Assembly: GCA_938074445.1 (NCBI GenBank)
Contig: CALJEK010000010.1
Location: 1-64,000 of the forward strand
Direction: 5' to 3'
Length of the DNA: 64,000 bases
Source of the DNA: Candidatus Kryptoniota bacterium
GTDB taxonomy: Bacteria > Bacteroidota > Ignavibacteria > Kryptoniales > Kryptoniaceae
Of this stretch, positions 48,160 through 57,662 are shown piece by piece. The position numbers and the translations under genes were made by a program. The first letter of the stretch is position 1. Each line of letters starts with the position of its first letter. The notes below the pieces were generated by a model that had not been told where the DNA came from, did no database searches, and worked only from the letters and a program-made list of their open reading frames with translations.

Positions 48160-50244
48160 ATGAATCAAAATACATTGGTTTTACTTGCGAGCATTTCTTT
48201 GCTTTTGCCGTTTTTGGGATTTGTTCTTTTAATCTTTTTTGGCAAAAAGAGACTTCCGAGGCAAGGTGATATAATTGAAACAGGTTTTGTTCTCGGTTCG
48301 CTCGTCCTTTCGTTTATAGTCTTTTTCAACAAGATACTTTATTTCCCAGAGCCTATTGAGTGGAAGTTTGAGTGGGTAAATTTTGGGTTTGTTGAAAATT
48401 GGGGCGAGATGAAGGTAACTCTTGGGATTTTAATTGATAATCTCTCTGCTACGATGCTTGTTGTTGTTAATGTTATAAGTTCGCTCGTTCATATCTTCTC
48501 AATTGGTTATATGAAGGATGATGTCAGGTATTCAAGATATTTCGCATATCTTGGTTTTTTCACATTTTCAATGCTTGGGATTGTTTTGACAAACAACTTT
48601 TTCACGATGTATGTTTTTTGGGAACTTGTGGGTGTATCATCTTATCTTTTAATTGGTCATTGGTATGAAAAGAAATCGGCTTCAGATGCAGCTAAGAAAG
48701 CCTTCATTGTGAATAGGGTTGGGGATTTTGGTTTCTTTGTTGGAATAATGATAATATGGGCGAGCTTGAAGACATTTAACTTTGGTGAAGTTTTTGCTGG
48801 GATTGAGCAGGGGAAATTATCGGGTGGATTGCTTACAGCAGCTGGGATTTTGGTTTTTTGTGGTGCGATTGGGAAATCGGCTCAATTTCCGCTTCATGTT
48901 TGGTTGCCTGATGCGATGGAGGGTCCAACTCCTGTCAGCGCTTTGATTCACGCAGCAACAATGGTTGCAGCTGGCGTTTATCTTACTGCGAGAACTTACG
49001 CGATGATGAGCGCAGATGCTTTGACATTTATTGCTTACATCGGCGCTGTGACGGCTTTTATAGCTGCGACAATTGCTATAACTCAAACTGATATAAAAAG
49101 GGTTCTTGCTTATTCGACGATTTCACAACTCGGATATATGACGATGTCCCTTGGAAGTGGGGCTTATGTTGCAGGATTTTTTCACCTTGTGACGCATGCT
49201 GCGTTTAAAGCGGGCTTATTCCTTGGTTCTGGCTCGGTTATCCATGCGATGCATCACGCTTTGCACAAAATTCACGACCATCACACAGACCCGCAAGATA
49301 TACGAAATATGGGCGGGTTAAAGAAAAAAATGCCAATAACTTATTACACTTTTTTAATCTATACACTTGCAATATCGGGAATTCCGCTTACATCTGGATT
49401 TTTAAGCAAAGACTCAATTCTCGCTGGTGCTTTCGCATTTGGAAAATTAAGCGGTCATGTGGTAATACCTTTAATTGGATTTTTCGTCGCTGGTTTAACT
49501 GCGTTTTATATGTTTAGACTTTTAATATTGACATTTCATGGTGAGCCCAAGAGAAAAGACATTTTTGAGCATATACATGAGTCACCTAAAGTTATGGTCT
49601 TTCCGCTTGTTATACTTGCCGTTTTATCGCTTTGGTTCATCTTCGGACCGAATCCGTTTGATGCGAGCACAACTTGGGTTGAGAAATATATTCACAAGCC
49701 GAAAAGCGTTGTCCCACACGATCAGCAATTTGAGTTTAACCTGCCCAAGGAGAGCGTCTTGGTCACGGAATATGAGCATGCGCTTCATGAGGCGCATATA
49801 CCTGCGATGTTGCTATCACTTGGGATGGCAGGTCTTGGCATTTTGTTTGCGTTTTTAACTTATCAATGGGGTAAAATAAGCGCTGAAAAAGTTGCAAACG
49901 CTTTAAAGCCGGTCTATACATTCTTGAAGAATAAATGGTATTTCGATGAACTCTATCAAAATACATTTGTTCTTGCGACGCTTGGGATTTCCAGATTTGC
50001 TCGATGGTTCGATCTTAAAGTTATCGATGGCATCGTTGATGGTTCAGCCCACTTGACAAAATTATGGTCTTTCTCAGTTGGCAAATTTGATTGGAATATA
50101 ATTGATGGTCTTGTGAATTTGCTCGCTTATATAACTGGTTTCTTTGGCTATATCACGAGGCTATTGCAAAATGGAAAGGTTCAAACATACATCATCTATG
50201 TCGTTTTTGCCGTAATAGTCCTGTTCTACATTTTCCTCGGATGA
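48160..50244 (+). CDS. nuoL: NADH-quinone oxidoreductase subunit L
   Basis: 'FVFWELVGVSSYLLIGHWYEKKSASDAAKKAFIVNRVGDFGF', 'PLHVWLPDAMEGPTPVSALIHAATMVAAG'. Confidence 0.96.
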   Translation: MNQNTLVLLASISLLLPFLGFVLLIFFGKKRLPRQGDIIETGFVLGSLVLSFIVFFNKILYFPEPIEWKFEWVNFGFVENWGEMKVTLGILIDNLSATMLVVVNVISSLVHIFSIGYMKDDVRYSRYFAYLGFFTFSMLGIVLTNNFFTMYVFWELVGVSSYLLIGHWYEKKSASDAAKKAFIVNRVGDFGFFVGIMIIWASLKTFNFGEVFAGIEQGKLSGGLLTAAGILVFCGAIGKSAQFPLHVWLPDAMEGPTPVSALIHAATMVAAGVYLTARTYAMMSADALTFIAYIGAVTAFIAATIAITQTDIKRVLAYSTISQLGYMTMSLGSGAYVAGFFHLVTHAAFKAGLFLGSGSVIHAMHHALHKIHDHHTDPQDIRNMGGLKKKMPITYYTFLIYTLAISGIPLTSGFLSKDSILAGAFAFGKLSGHVVIPLIGFFVAGLTAFYMFRLLILTFHGEPKRKDIFEHIHESPKVMVFPLVILAVLSLWFIFGPNPFDASTTWVEKYIHKPKSVVPHDQQFEFNLPKESVLVTEYEHALHEAHIPAMLLSLGMAGLGILFAFLTYQWGKISAEKVANALKPVYTFLKNKWYFDELYQNTFVLATLGISRFARWFDLKVIDGIVDGSAHLTKLWSFSVGKFDWNIIDGLVNLLAYITGFFGYITRLLQNGKVQTYIIYVVFAVIVLFYIFLG

Positions 50245-50290
50245 GAAATTAACAAGTTTAAAAACAAAAAAATAAAGTAAGGAAGCATAA

Positions 50291-51895
50291 ATGCAAATAC
50301 TTGGCATTGGAATTTTGACTTGGATTGTTTTTCTGCCGATTGTAGCTATGGTATTTGTTTTGTTTGTCCCAAAGGGTAGGGAAATTTGGATAAAGTGGAT
50401 TTCGGTTGTAGCAACTGGGATTCAGGTTATACTTGCTGTGGTTTTACTTTTAAATTATAGGTATGATCTTGCTGGGGTAAACACGCTCGAGGGATTTCAA
50501 TTCGTTGAGAAATACCGCTGGATTGATGTCTCGGGCGTTGCTTGGTTTGGTAGGATTGTGATTGAATATTTTCTCGGCGTTGATGGTTTGAGCATGCCAA
50601 TGGTAGTTTTGACCGCTTTGATTTCATTCATTGGTGCTATAGCATCTTGGGAGTTGCCAAAGACAAAAGGATATTATGCACTTTATCTTTTGCTTGACAC
50701 GGGGATGATGGGTGTATTTGTTGCGCTTGATTTCTTCTTATTTTACATCTTTTGGGAAGTTATGCTACTGCCGATGTATTTTTTGATCGGAATTTGGGGA
50801 GGTCCAAGAAGGGAATACGCAGCGATAAAGTTTTTTATTTACACTTTACTTGGTAGTGTTTTGATGCTTCTTGTCATGATTGGATTATATTTCAGCACGA
50901 GTATAATTGACCCTGTGACAGGGGAAAAAGTTCATACATTTAACATGCTTGCGATGATGGATCCAAAGAATTATGAGCCGGGTTCAATCTTTTCAGGGTT
51001 GCATACAACTTGGAGATATATTGCTTACATTGCTTTGTTCATTGGGTTTGCGATAAAAGTTCCGATTGTTCCATTTCATACATGGCTTCCTGACGCGCAC
51101 GTAGAAGCACCAACCCCAATAAGTGTCATACTTGCCGGTGTTCTGTTAAAGATGGGGACTTATGGAATGCTTAGGATAAGCTTTCCAATTTTTCCTGATG
51201 GGATGATAAAATATGCCCTTCCAATGGCTATTCTCGGGTTTATCAATATAGTTTACGGTGCGCTTGCAGCGATGGCACAGGAGGATTTCAAAAAGCTCAT
51301 TGCGTATTCAAGTATAAGCCATATGGGTTATGTTGTTCTTGGGATGGCAGCTTTAAACACGCAAGGTGTTACAGGCGCAATTATGCAGATGTTTAACCAT
51401 GGGACGATAACAGCGATGTTGTTCCTTATAGTGGGCGTTCTTTATGATAGAGCACACACGCGTGGGTTATACGAATTTGGTGGGCTTGCGAATCAAATGC
51501 CGAAATATTTCGGAATTGTTATAATTGCTTTCTTTGCTGCTCTCGGACTTCCTGGGTTAAGTGGATTTATAAGTGAAGCGTTTGTTTTTCTTGGAGCTTT
51601 TCAAACTTATAAATGGATTGCAATCTTTTCCGCAACCGGCGTGATAATAACTGCGGGATATATTCTTTGGACGACTCAACGCCTTTTCTTCGGGCAATTA
51701 CCTGAAAAATGGAAAAACCTACCCGATATTAACGCTCGTGAACTTGTAACGCTCGTTCCACTTGCAATTATAGTTATCTTTCTTGGTGTATATCCGAGTC
51801 CTTTGATCAACTTGATGAATACATCGGTTAACCATCTGGTCAGATTTGTTTCAGAGATGGGTCAAGCGGGAATGCAATTGGGAATTTTACCTTGA
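50291..51895 (+). CDS. nuoM: NADH-quinone oxidoreductase subunit M
   Basis: 'FYIFWEVMLLPMYFLIGIWGGPRREYAAIKFFIYT', 'PFHTWLPDAHVEAPTPISVILAGVLLKMGTYG'. Confidence 0.96.
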   Translation: MQILGIGILTWIVFLPIVAMVFVLFVPKGREIWIKWISVVATGIQVILAVVLLLNYRYDLAGVNTLEGFQFVEKYRWIDVSGVAWFGRIVIEYFLGVDGLSMPMVVLTALISFIGAIASWELPKTKGYYALYLLLDTGMMGVFVALDFFLFYIFWEVMLLPMYFLIGIWGGPRREYAAIKFFIYTLLGSVLMLLVMIGLYFSTSIIDPVTGEKVHTFNMLAMMDPKNYEPGSIFSGLHTTWRYIAYIALFIGFAIKVPIVPFHTWLPDAHVEAPTPISVILAGVLLKMGTYGMLRISFPIFPDGMIKYALPMAILGFINIVYGALAAMAQEDFKKLIAYSSISHMGYVVLGMAALNTQGVTGAIMQMFNHGTITAMLFLIVGVLYDRAHTRGLYEFGGLANQMPKYFGIVIIAFFAALGLPGLSGFISEAFVFLGAFQTYKWIAIFSATGVIITAGYILWTTQRLFFGQLPEKWKNLPDINARELVTLVPLAIIVIFLGVYPSPLINLMNTSVNHLVRFVSEMGQAGMQLGILP

Positions 51896-51917
51896 AAAAT
51901 AAACCTGGTGAAATGAA

Positions 51918-53435
51918 ATGACGGAGCGATTTTTGATAGAATTAACGCAATCACTGAAAAATTTTCTACCTGAGATTACGCTTACTATAACATTGTCGGT
52001 TGTTATTTTGCTTGATTTGATATTTGGGAGAAAGTTTAAAAACATCGGTGCTCTTGTCTCGCTCGTTGGATTAGTTGTAACTTCATTTTTCACAATTAAG
52101 CAATATGGTGGGAGTTATCAAATCTTTAGAGGGATGTTCGTTGTCGACCCTTATTCAACGTTTTTCAAATTTGTGTTTTTAATCTCTGCTTTTGTTATCG
52201 TCATATTCTCTTTGCAATCATATGAACTTAGGGAAACATCCGCGAGGAGGAGAAGCGGAGAGTATTATTTTTTAATTTTGAGTTTAACGCTGGGTGCGTT
52301 TTTGATGGCGGGCTCTGTTAATTTGATAATGATGTATCTTTCACTCGAGTTGGTCAGTATAAGTTCTTATATACTTGCAGGTTATATTAAAGAGTCTGAG
52401 CGTTCAAGTGAAGCCTCAATGAAATATGTGATTTATGGTGCTTTGTCATCTGGTTTGATGATTTACGGAATTTCGCTCATTTACGGGTTAACAGGAGAGT
52501 TAAATATATATGCGATAAATGCTTCGTTTTTATCAAGTGGCTATAGCCCAATTGTTTTGATGATTTCGTTGCTGTTAATGCTTGCTGGTTTTGGATATAA
52601 AATTTCAGCTGTTCCGTTCCACTATTGGACACCCGATGTATATGAGGGGGCACCTATAACTGTGACAGCTTTTCTGTCGGTTAGCTCTAAAGCAGCTGGA
52701 TTTGCGATGTTAGTCAGGTTTTTAAAAGCGAGCTTCATTGATAGAACAATCATGCAAGGGATGGAAGGCATGTGGGCGATAATTCAAGGACTACCGTTAA
52801 CTGAGATAGTTGCTGTTTTATCTGCTTTAACTATGACGGTTGGAAATATAATTGCAATATGGCAAAATAATTTGAAGAGAATGCTCGCATATTCAAGCAT
52901 TGCACACGCCGGATACATATTGATGGGTGTTGTTGTGATGCAAAATCTTGGCATTTCTGCAATGTTAATTTATTTCTTGGCTTATCTTTTTATGAATTTA
53001 GGAGCTTTTTACTGCGTTATGCTTGTTGCTGAAAAAACTGGAAGTGAAGATATAGAAGCTTACAAAGGGCTTGGATATCGAGCGCCATTCCTTGGAGTTG
53101 TGTTCACGATTTTTCTTGTTTCTTTGACAGGGCTACCCCCAACCTTTGGGTTTATCGGGAAGCTTTATCTTTTCTCAGCGTTGATAAATGCAAAAATCAT
53201 CTGGCTTGCTGTAGTTGGGATTTTGAATAGCGTTGTTTCGCTTTATTACTATATTCGGGTTGTAAGAAATATGTTTTTGAGAGATCCAGAGGTGGAGAAA
53301 GAGCCGATTAATTTTTCGCCAGCTCATATTGTCGTTATGTTAATCCTTGTGATACCAACTCTGCTATTCGGTGTTTACTTCAGCCCGATTGTTAATCTCG
53401 CTCAAATGTCAGTCGCAATGTTTGGCTTGAGGTGA
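51918..53435 (+). CDS. nuoN: NADH-quinone oxidoreductase subunit N
   Basis: 'YLSLELVSISSYILAGY', 'PFHYWTPDVYEGAPITVTAFLSVSSKAAGFA'. Confidence 0.95.
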   Translation: MTERFLIELTQSLKNFLPEITLTITLSVVILLDLIFGRKFKNIGALVSLVGLVVTSFFTIKQYGGSYQIFRGMFVVDPYSTFFKFVFLISAFVIVIFSLQSYELRETSARRRSGEYYFLILSLTLGAFLMAGSVNLIMMYLSLELVSISSYILAGYIKESERSSEASMKYVIYGALSSGLMIYGISLIYGLTGELNIYAINASFLSSGYSPIVLMISLLLMLAGFGYKISAVPFHYWTPDVYEGAPITVTAFLSVSSKAAGFAMLVRFLKASFIDRTIMQGMEGMWAIIQGLPLTEIVAVLSALTMTVGNIIAIWQNNLKRMLAYSSIAHAGYILMGVVVMQNLGISAMLIYFLAYLFMNLGAFYCVMLVAEKTGSEDIEAYKGLGYRAPFLGVVFTIFLVSLTGLPPTFGFIGKLYLFSALINAKIIWLAVVGILNSVVSLYYYIRVVRNMFLRDPEVEKEPINFSPAHIVVMLILVIPTLLFGVYFSPIVNLAQMSVAMFGLR

Positions 53436-53472
53436 GAAGTTTGAGTTTAACGGAATTTTAACATTTTCTTAA

Positions 53473-53502
53473 TTTGAATTTTAAATCTTTTTTTTAACTT
53501 TG
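53473..53502 (+). promoter_or_regulatory. Candidate Bacteroidota-style promoter (TTTG / TAnnTTTG) of TonB-dependent receptor
   Basis: TTTG (53473-53476) - 18 nt - TAACTTTG (53495-53502). Confidence 0.45.
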
Positions 53503-53541
53503 AGCGAGTCAAGTTCACTAAAACAAATTGAGGTGCTTTCA

Positions 53542-56500
53542 ATGAGGCATTCTCTGTTACTTTTGGTATTATTTTTCTTAATTCCTTCCGTTCTTTTGGG
53601 ACAGGGTGTTACAACCGCAAGTATAAGTGGGGTTATAACAACTCAAACAGGTGAGCTTCTCCCTGGGGCTAACATCATCGCTGTTCATGAGCCAAGCGGG
53701 ACGGTTTATGGAACAATTTCAAGAATTGATGGACGCTATAACCTTGTTGGGTTGAGAGTTGGCGGACCTTATACGGTTACCGTCTCATATGTTGGTTACG
53801 CTCAGCAAAGGCGGGAAAATATAATCCTTGCCTTGGGTCAAAATCTCGAGCTTAATTTCCGACTCACGGAGCAACCAGTTCAACTTGGCGAAGTTGAAGT
53901 TGTAGGTGAGAGAGCAGGGGTTATTAACGCTGCCAGAACTGGTCCAGCGACGAACGTTTTGAGACAGCAGATTGACGTCCTGCCAACGATTTCAAGGAGT
54001 TTCCAAGATTATTACAAGATTTCGCCGTATTTTATCGGTAACAGCGCTGCAGGTAGAAACAATCGTTATAATAACATTCAAATCGACGGTGCAAACTATA
54101 ATGACTTGTTTGGTCTTGGTGCGACAGGGACGCCTGCGGGACAATCAAATGTGACGCCGATAAGTCTTGAGGCTATTGAAGAATTTCAAATTGTAATTGC
54201 TCCTTACGATGTTCGTCAGAGCGGTTTTACAGGCGGTGGTGTTAATGTTATCACAAGAAGTGGTACCAATAGGTTTTCAGGAGCGCTGTTCTATTATGGG
54301 CGAAACCAAAACTTCATTGGAAAAAGCCCTGACTCATTAAGGAGAAAATATCCTGATTTCACAGATTATCAAACTGGATTTAGGCTTGGGGGACCGATCT
54401 TAAGGAATAAAGTTTTCTTCTTTGTTAACGGTGAGATTACACGCTATAACTCGCCGTTGAATCGTATATTTGGTGCACCAGCTGTTGGAACAAATATTTT
54501 CACTGTTTCTCCCGATAGCGTCAGGTTATTCCGTGAGCGTTTGAAAAATGCTTATGGTTATGAGACAGGTTCATTTGATGCGCTCAAGTTCCAAAGACAA
54601 AGTAACAAACTTTTTGTAAAGTTTGACTTTAACTTAAGCCAAAATCATCGCCTATCATTGAGGCATAGCTATCTCGATGCATTTGATGATAACGCACCAG
54701 CAACATCCGGAATACCAGCGCCATCAGTTGCGACAATTTATGCTGAAAACACAAGATATAAAACACAAAATACGACCAACTCAACAGTTCTTCAGTTGAG
54801 AAGTTTATTTGGGAATAATGTTGCAAATGAGTTGATCCTTGGGTATACGTATATTCATGACGCGCCTTTATACTATGGGCAACCATTCCCATATGTAAGT
54901 GTAAGAACTTCAGACGCTCAAGGTAGAACATATAACCTTGCTGCTGGTTCTGAAAAGTTTAGAATGGCTAATGATTTGAAGCAAAGGGTTATTGAAATTA
55001 CCAACAATTTGACAATCTTTGCAGGTAGTCACGCAATTACGATCGGAACTCATAACGAAATATTCTCATTTAGCAACCTTTTCATTCGTGATTTCTTTGG
55101 CGCATATCATTGGAACTCACTTGCAGATTTTCTAGCTGGGAGAAAGGCTGCTCAATACGAGCTGAGTTATTCAAAGATACCTGACAACCCAGCCCCAAGG
55201 GCTGAGTGGAAGGCAATTCAATATGGATTTTATGTTCAGGATGAATGGACAGTTAGACCTGGTTTGAGATTAACTTATGGGCTTAGGCTCGATGTCCCGA
55301 CATTCCCGGATAAACCGTCATATAATCCAAAAGTTGATTCGACATTCAAACCTCTTGGTTATGATATTTCAACCGACAAGGTTCCAAAGGCACAATTTAT
55401 GTGGGGTCCAAGGTTTGGTTTAAATTGGGATGTGTTGGGTGACAAAACATTGCAGATTCGTGGTGGCATTGGATTATTTACGGGTCGTGTTCCATATGTT
55501 TGGATTTCCAACCAGTATTCAAATACCGGAATGGAATTTGCGAGGTTATTCTTGACTGGCGCTGCGGTTCCAGATTTTGTTCCTGATCCGTATAATCCAC
55601 CAAGAGGAGGAACACCTATACAAACGACCGAGATAAATGTCACGGCTCCAACTTACAAGCTTCCTCAACTCTGGAGAGCAAGCTTTGGCGTTGATAAAAC
55701 GCTTGCGCTTGGATTTATTGGAACAATTGAAGCTCAATACTCAAAGACTGTGAACGATATTCTTTATCAAGACATTAACCTTATACAGCAGGGTTATCTT
55801 GCTGATGGAAGACCAGTTTATGGAACATGGGATTATAGCAGAAGAAGGTGGACAGTTCAAAAGTACAATTCAACCTTCACAAATGTCATTTTGCTGACAA
55901 ACACGAATCAAGGATACACTTACAATATTACATTCCAACTTGAAAGACCCGCTGCACCAGATGGGATTTACGCTAAATTTGCTTACACTTATGGCGTATC
56001 AAAGGATATGAATAGCGGAACATCATCTCAGGCTTTTTCGCAGTGGCGATTTAATCATGCTATTGACCCAAATAATCCAACACTTTCATATTCCTCTTTT
56101 GATTACAGGCACAGAATTCTTGGCATAATTACCTACAGATATGAAATTTTCAGGGGCATATCTGCAACGATTGGATTATTCTACAATGGTCTATCGGGTC
56201 AGCCGTATTCGTGGGTTTATAGTGGTGATGTTAACGGAGATGGACAATCTGAAAATGACCTTGTTTATATTCCAAAGGATAAATATGATGTGATTCTTGT
56301 TGATGCCGGTGGTAATAACTTGCCTTATGATAACCCAGCTTACGATCAGTTAAATGCGTTTATAGAAAGTGATCCGTATTTGAGCAAGAATCGTGGTAAG
56401 TTTGCCGAGAGAATGGCTGCTCGCGGTCCATGGGCACATCAACTTGATGCAAGATTTACGCTTGAGATACCATCGATTAGAGGTCAAAAGCTTGAGTTGA

Positions 56501-56715
56501 CGTTTGATATTTTGAACCTGCTTAATCTTTTGAACAAGGATTGGGGAATTGTTAAGGCAGTTACTTTCCAAAGGGCTTTCTTGCTTAGGTTCCATAGTCT
56601 TGATCCAACAACGGGCAGACCAAGATTCCAGTGGACTGGGACCCCAGTTCGTGAACTCCCGCTTGATCTCGCCTCAAGATGGCAAGCACAAATTGGAATA
56701 AGATATACCTTTTAA
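53542..56715 (+). CDS. TonB-dependent receptor with N-terminal carboxypeptidase-regulatory-like domain (Oar-like)
   Basis: ORF track starts at TTG 53500, but ATG 53542 precedes the signal peptide; 'SISGVITTQTGELLPGANIIAVHEPSGT', plug 'FTGGGVNVITRSGTNRFSGALFYYGRN', C-terminal 'QIGIRYTF'. Confidence 0.9.
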   Translation: MRHSLLLLVLFFLIPSVLLGQGVTTASISGVITTQTGELLPGANIIAVHEPSGTVYGTISRIDGRYNLVGLRVGGPYTVTVSYVGYAQQRRENIILALGQNLELNFRLTEQPVQLGEVEVVGERAGVINAARTGPATNVLRQQIDVLPTISRSFQDYYKISPYFIGNSAAGRNNRYNNIQIDGANYNDLFGLGATGTPAGQSNVTPISLEAIEEFQIVIAPYDVRQSGFTGGGVNVITRSGTNRFSGALFYYGRNQNFIGKSPDSLRRKYPDFTDYQTGFRLGGPILRNKVFFFVNGEITRYNSPLNRIFGAPAVGTNIFTVSPDSVRLFRERLKNAYGYETGSFDALKFQRQSNKLFVKFDFNLSQNHRLSLRHSYLDAFDDNAPATSGIPAPSVATIYAENTRYKTQNTTNSTVLQLRSLFGNNVANELILGYTYIHDAPLYYGQPFPYVSVRTSDAQGRTYNLAAGSEKFRMANDLKQRVIEITNNLTIFAGSHAITIGTHNEIFSFSNLFIRDFFGAYHWNSLADFLAGRKAAQYELSYSKIPDNPAPRAEWKAIQYGFYVQDEWTVRPGLRLTYGLRLDVPTFPDKPSYNPKVDSTFKPLGYDISTDKVPKAQFMWGPRFGLNWDVLGDKTLQIRGGIGLFTGRVPYVWISNQYSNTGMEFARLFLTGAAVPDFVPDPYNPPRGGTPIQTTEINVTAPTYKLPQLWRASFGVDKTLALGFIGTIEAQYSKTVNDILYQDINLIQQGYLADGRPVYGTWDYSRRRWTVQKYNSTFTNVILLTNTNQGYTYNITFQLERPAAPDGIYAKFAYTYGVSKDMNSGTSSQAFSQWRFNHAIDPNNPTLSYSSFDYRHRILGIITYRYEIFRGISATIGLFYNGLSGQPYSWVYSGDVNGDGQSENDLVYIPKDKYDVILVDAGGNNLPYDNPAYDQLNAFIESDPYLSKNRGKFAERMAARGPWAHQLDARFTLEIPSIRGQKLELTFDILNLLNLLNKDWGIVKAVTFQRAFLLRFHSLDPTTGRPRFQWTGTPVRELPLDLASRWQAQIGIRYTF

Positions 56716-56736
56716 AAAATTTAGTGTATAATGTTG

Positions 56737-56780
56737 AAGGGGAGCAAGGATTTAGCGCTTTGCTCCCCTTTTTTATTTTT
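56737..56780 (+). terminator. Rho-independent terminator after TonB-dependent receptor
   Basis: 11-bp perfect stem AAGGGGAGCAA / TTGCTCCCCTT, 12-nt loop, then TTTTATTTTT. Confidence 0.92.
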
Positions 56781-56834
56781 GAACGTTGATTTCTGCTGTA
56801 ATGGCAAGTTAAATTAAAAATAAAATGCGAAGTA

Positions 56835-57617
56835 ATGATGATCATAGCACTTTTGACCGATTTTGGAAATAGGGATTGGTTTGTTGGGGTTATGAAAGGT
56901 GTTATTTCACAAATAAATCCAAATGTTAGGATAATTGACATCACCCACGAGATCTCGCCACAGAATGTCCGCGAGGCTGGATTTGTTTTGTGGAACGCGT
57001 ACAAATACTTCCCACCGAAGACAATTTTTGTCTCTGTGGTTGACCCTGGAGTTGGAAGCGAGAGGAAAATTATCGCTGTTGAAACGGATAAGTATATTTT
57101 TGTTGCCCCAGATAATGGGCTTCTTGATTTTGTTTTGAGCGAGGTTGAAGTTTTAAGGTCAGTTTATGTTGAAAATAAAAACTATTTTCTTGAGAAGGTT
57201 AGTTCAACATTTCACGGTAGGGATATCTTTGCACCGGTTTCTGCTTATATCTCCCGCGGGGTTGATATAAGTGAACTTGGCAATGAATTTAAAATTGAAA
57301 AGTCGAAGAAAATGTTCGTCGAGATTTTGAGTGAGGGTAGTTACAGGGGTGAGGTCATTTATATTGATAGGTTTGGGAATTTGATAACAAACTTGAGGAC
57401 ATTTGGTGAGATAGAGGGTGAGGTCAAGTTTAAAGAAACCACAATAAATAAAATTTCAAAAACATATTCAGATGTTGAAGTTTCAAATGTCGTTGCTTTA
57501 ATTGACAGCAGTGGATTAATTGAGATTGGGATTAGGAATGGAAACGCGCGTGAATTTTTCAAAGCAAACCTTGGTGATGAGGTTTTCATCTGGGTCAAGA
57601 GTATAAACGCTCGGTAA
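56835..57617 (+). CDS. SAM hydroxide adenosyltransferase/hydrolase (DUF62 family)
   Basis: 'LLTDFGNRDWFVGVMKGVI', 'IIDITHEISPQNVREAGFVLWNAYKYFP', 'VVDPGVGSERKIIAVET', 'FHGRDIFAPVSAYIS'. Confidence 0.93.
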   Translation: MMIIALLTDFGNRDWFVGVMKGVISQINPNVRIIDITHEISPQNVREAGFVLWNAYKYFPPKTIFVSVVDPGVGSERKIIAVETDKYIFVAPDNGLLDFVLSEVEVLRSVYVENKNYFLEKVSSTFHGRDIFAPVSAYISRGVDISELGNEFKIEKSKKMFVEILSEGSYRGEVIYIDRFGNLITNLRTFGEIEGEVKFKETTINKISKTYSDVEVSNVVALIDSSGLIEIGIRNGNAREFFKANLGDEVFIWVKSINAR

Positions 57618-57662
57618 TTCTTTTGGAAAATTGAAGTTGGTGGTTTAATTTATCTAAAAAAA

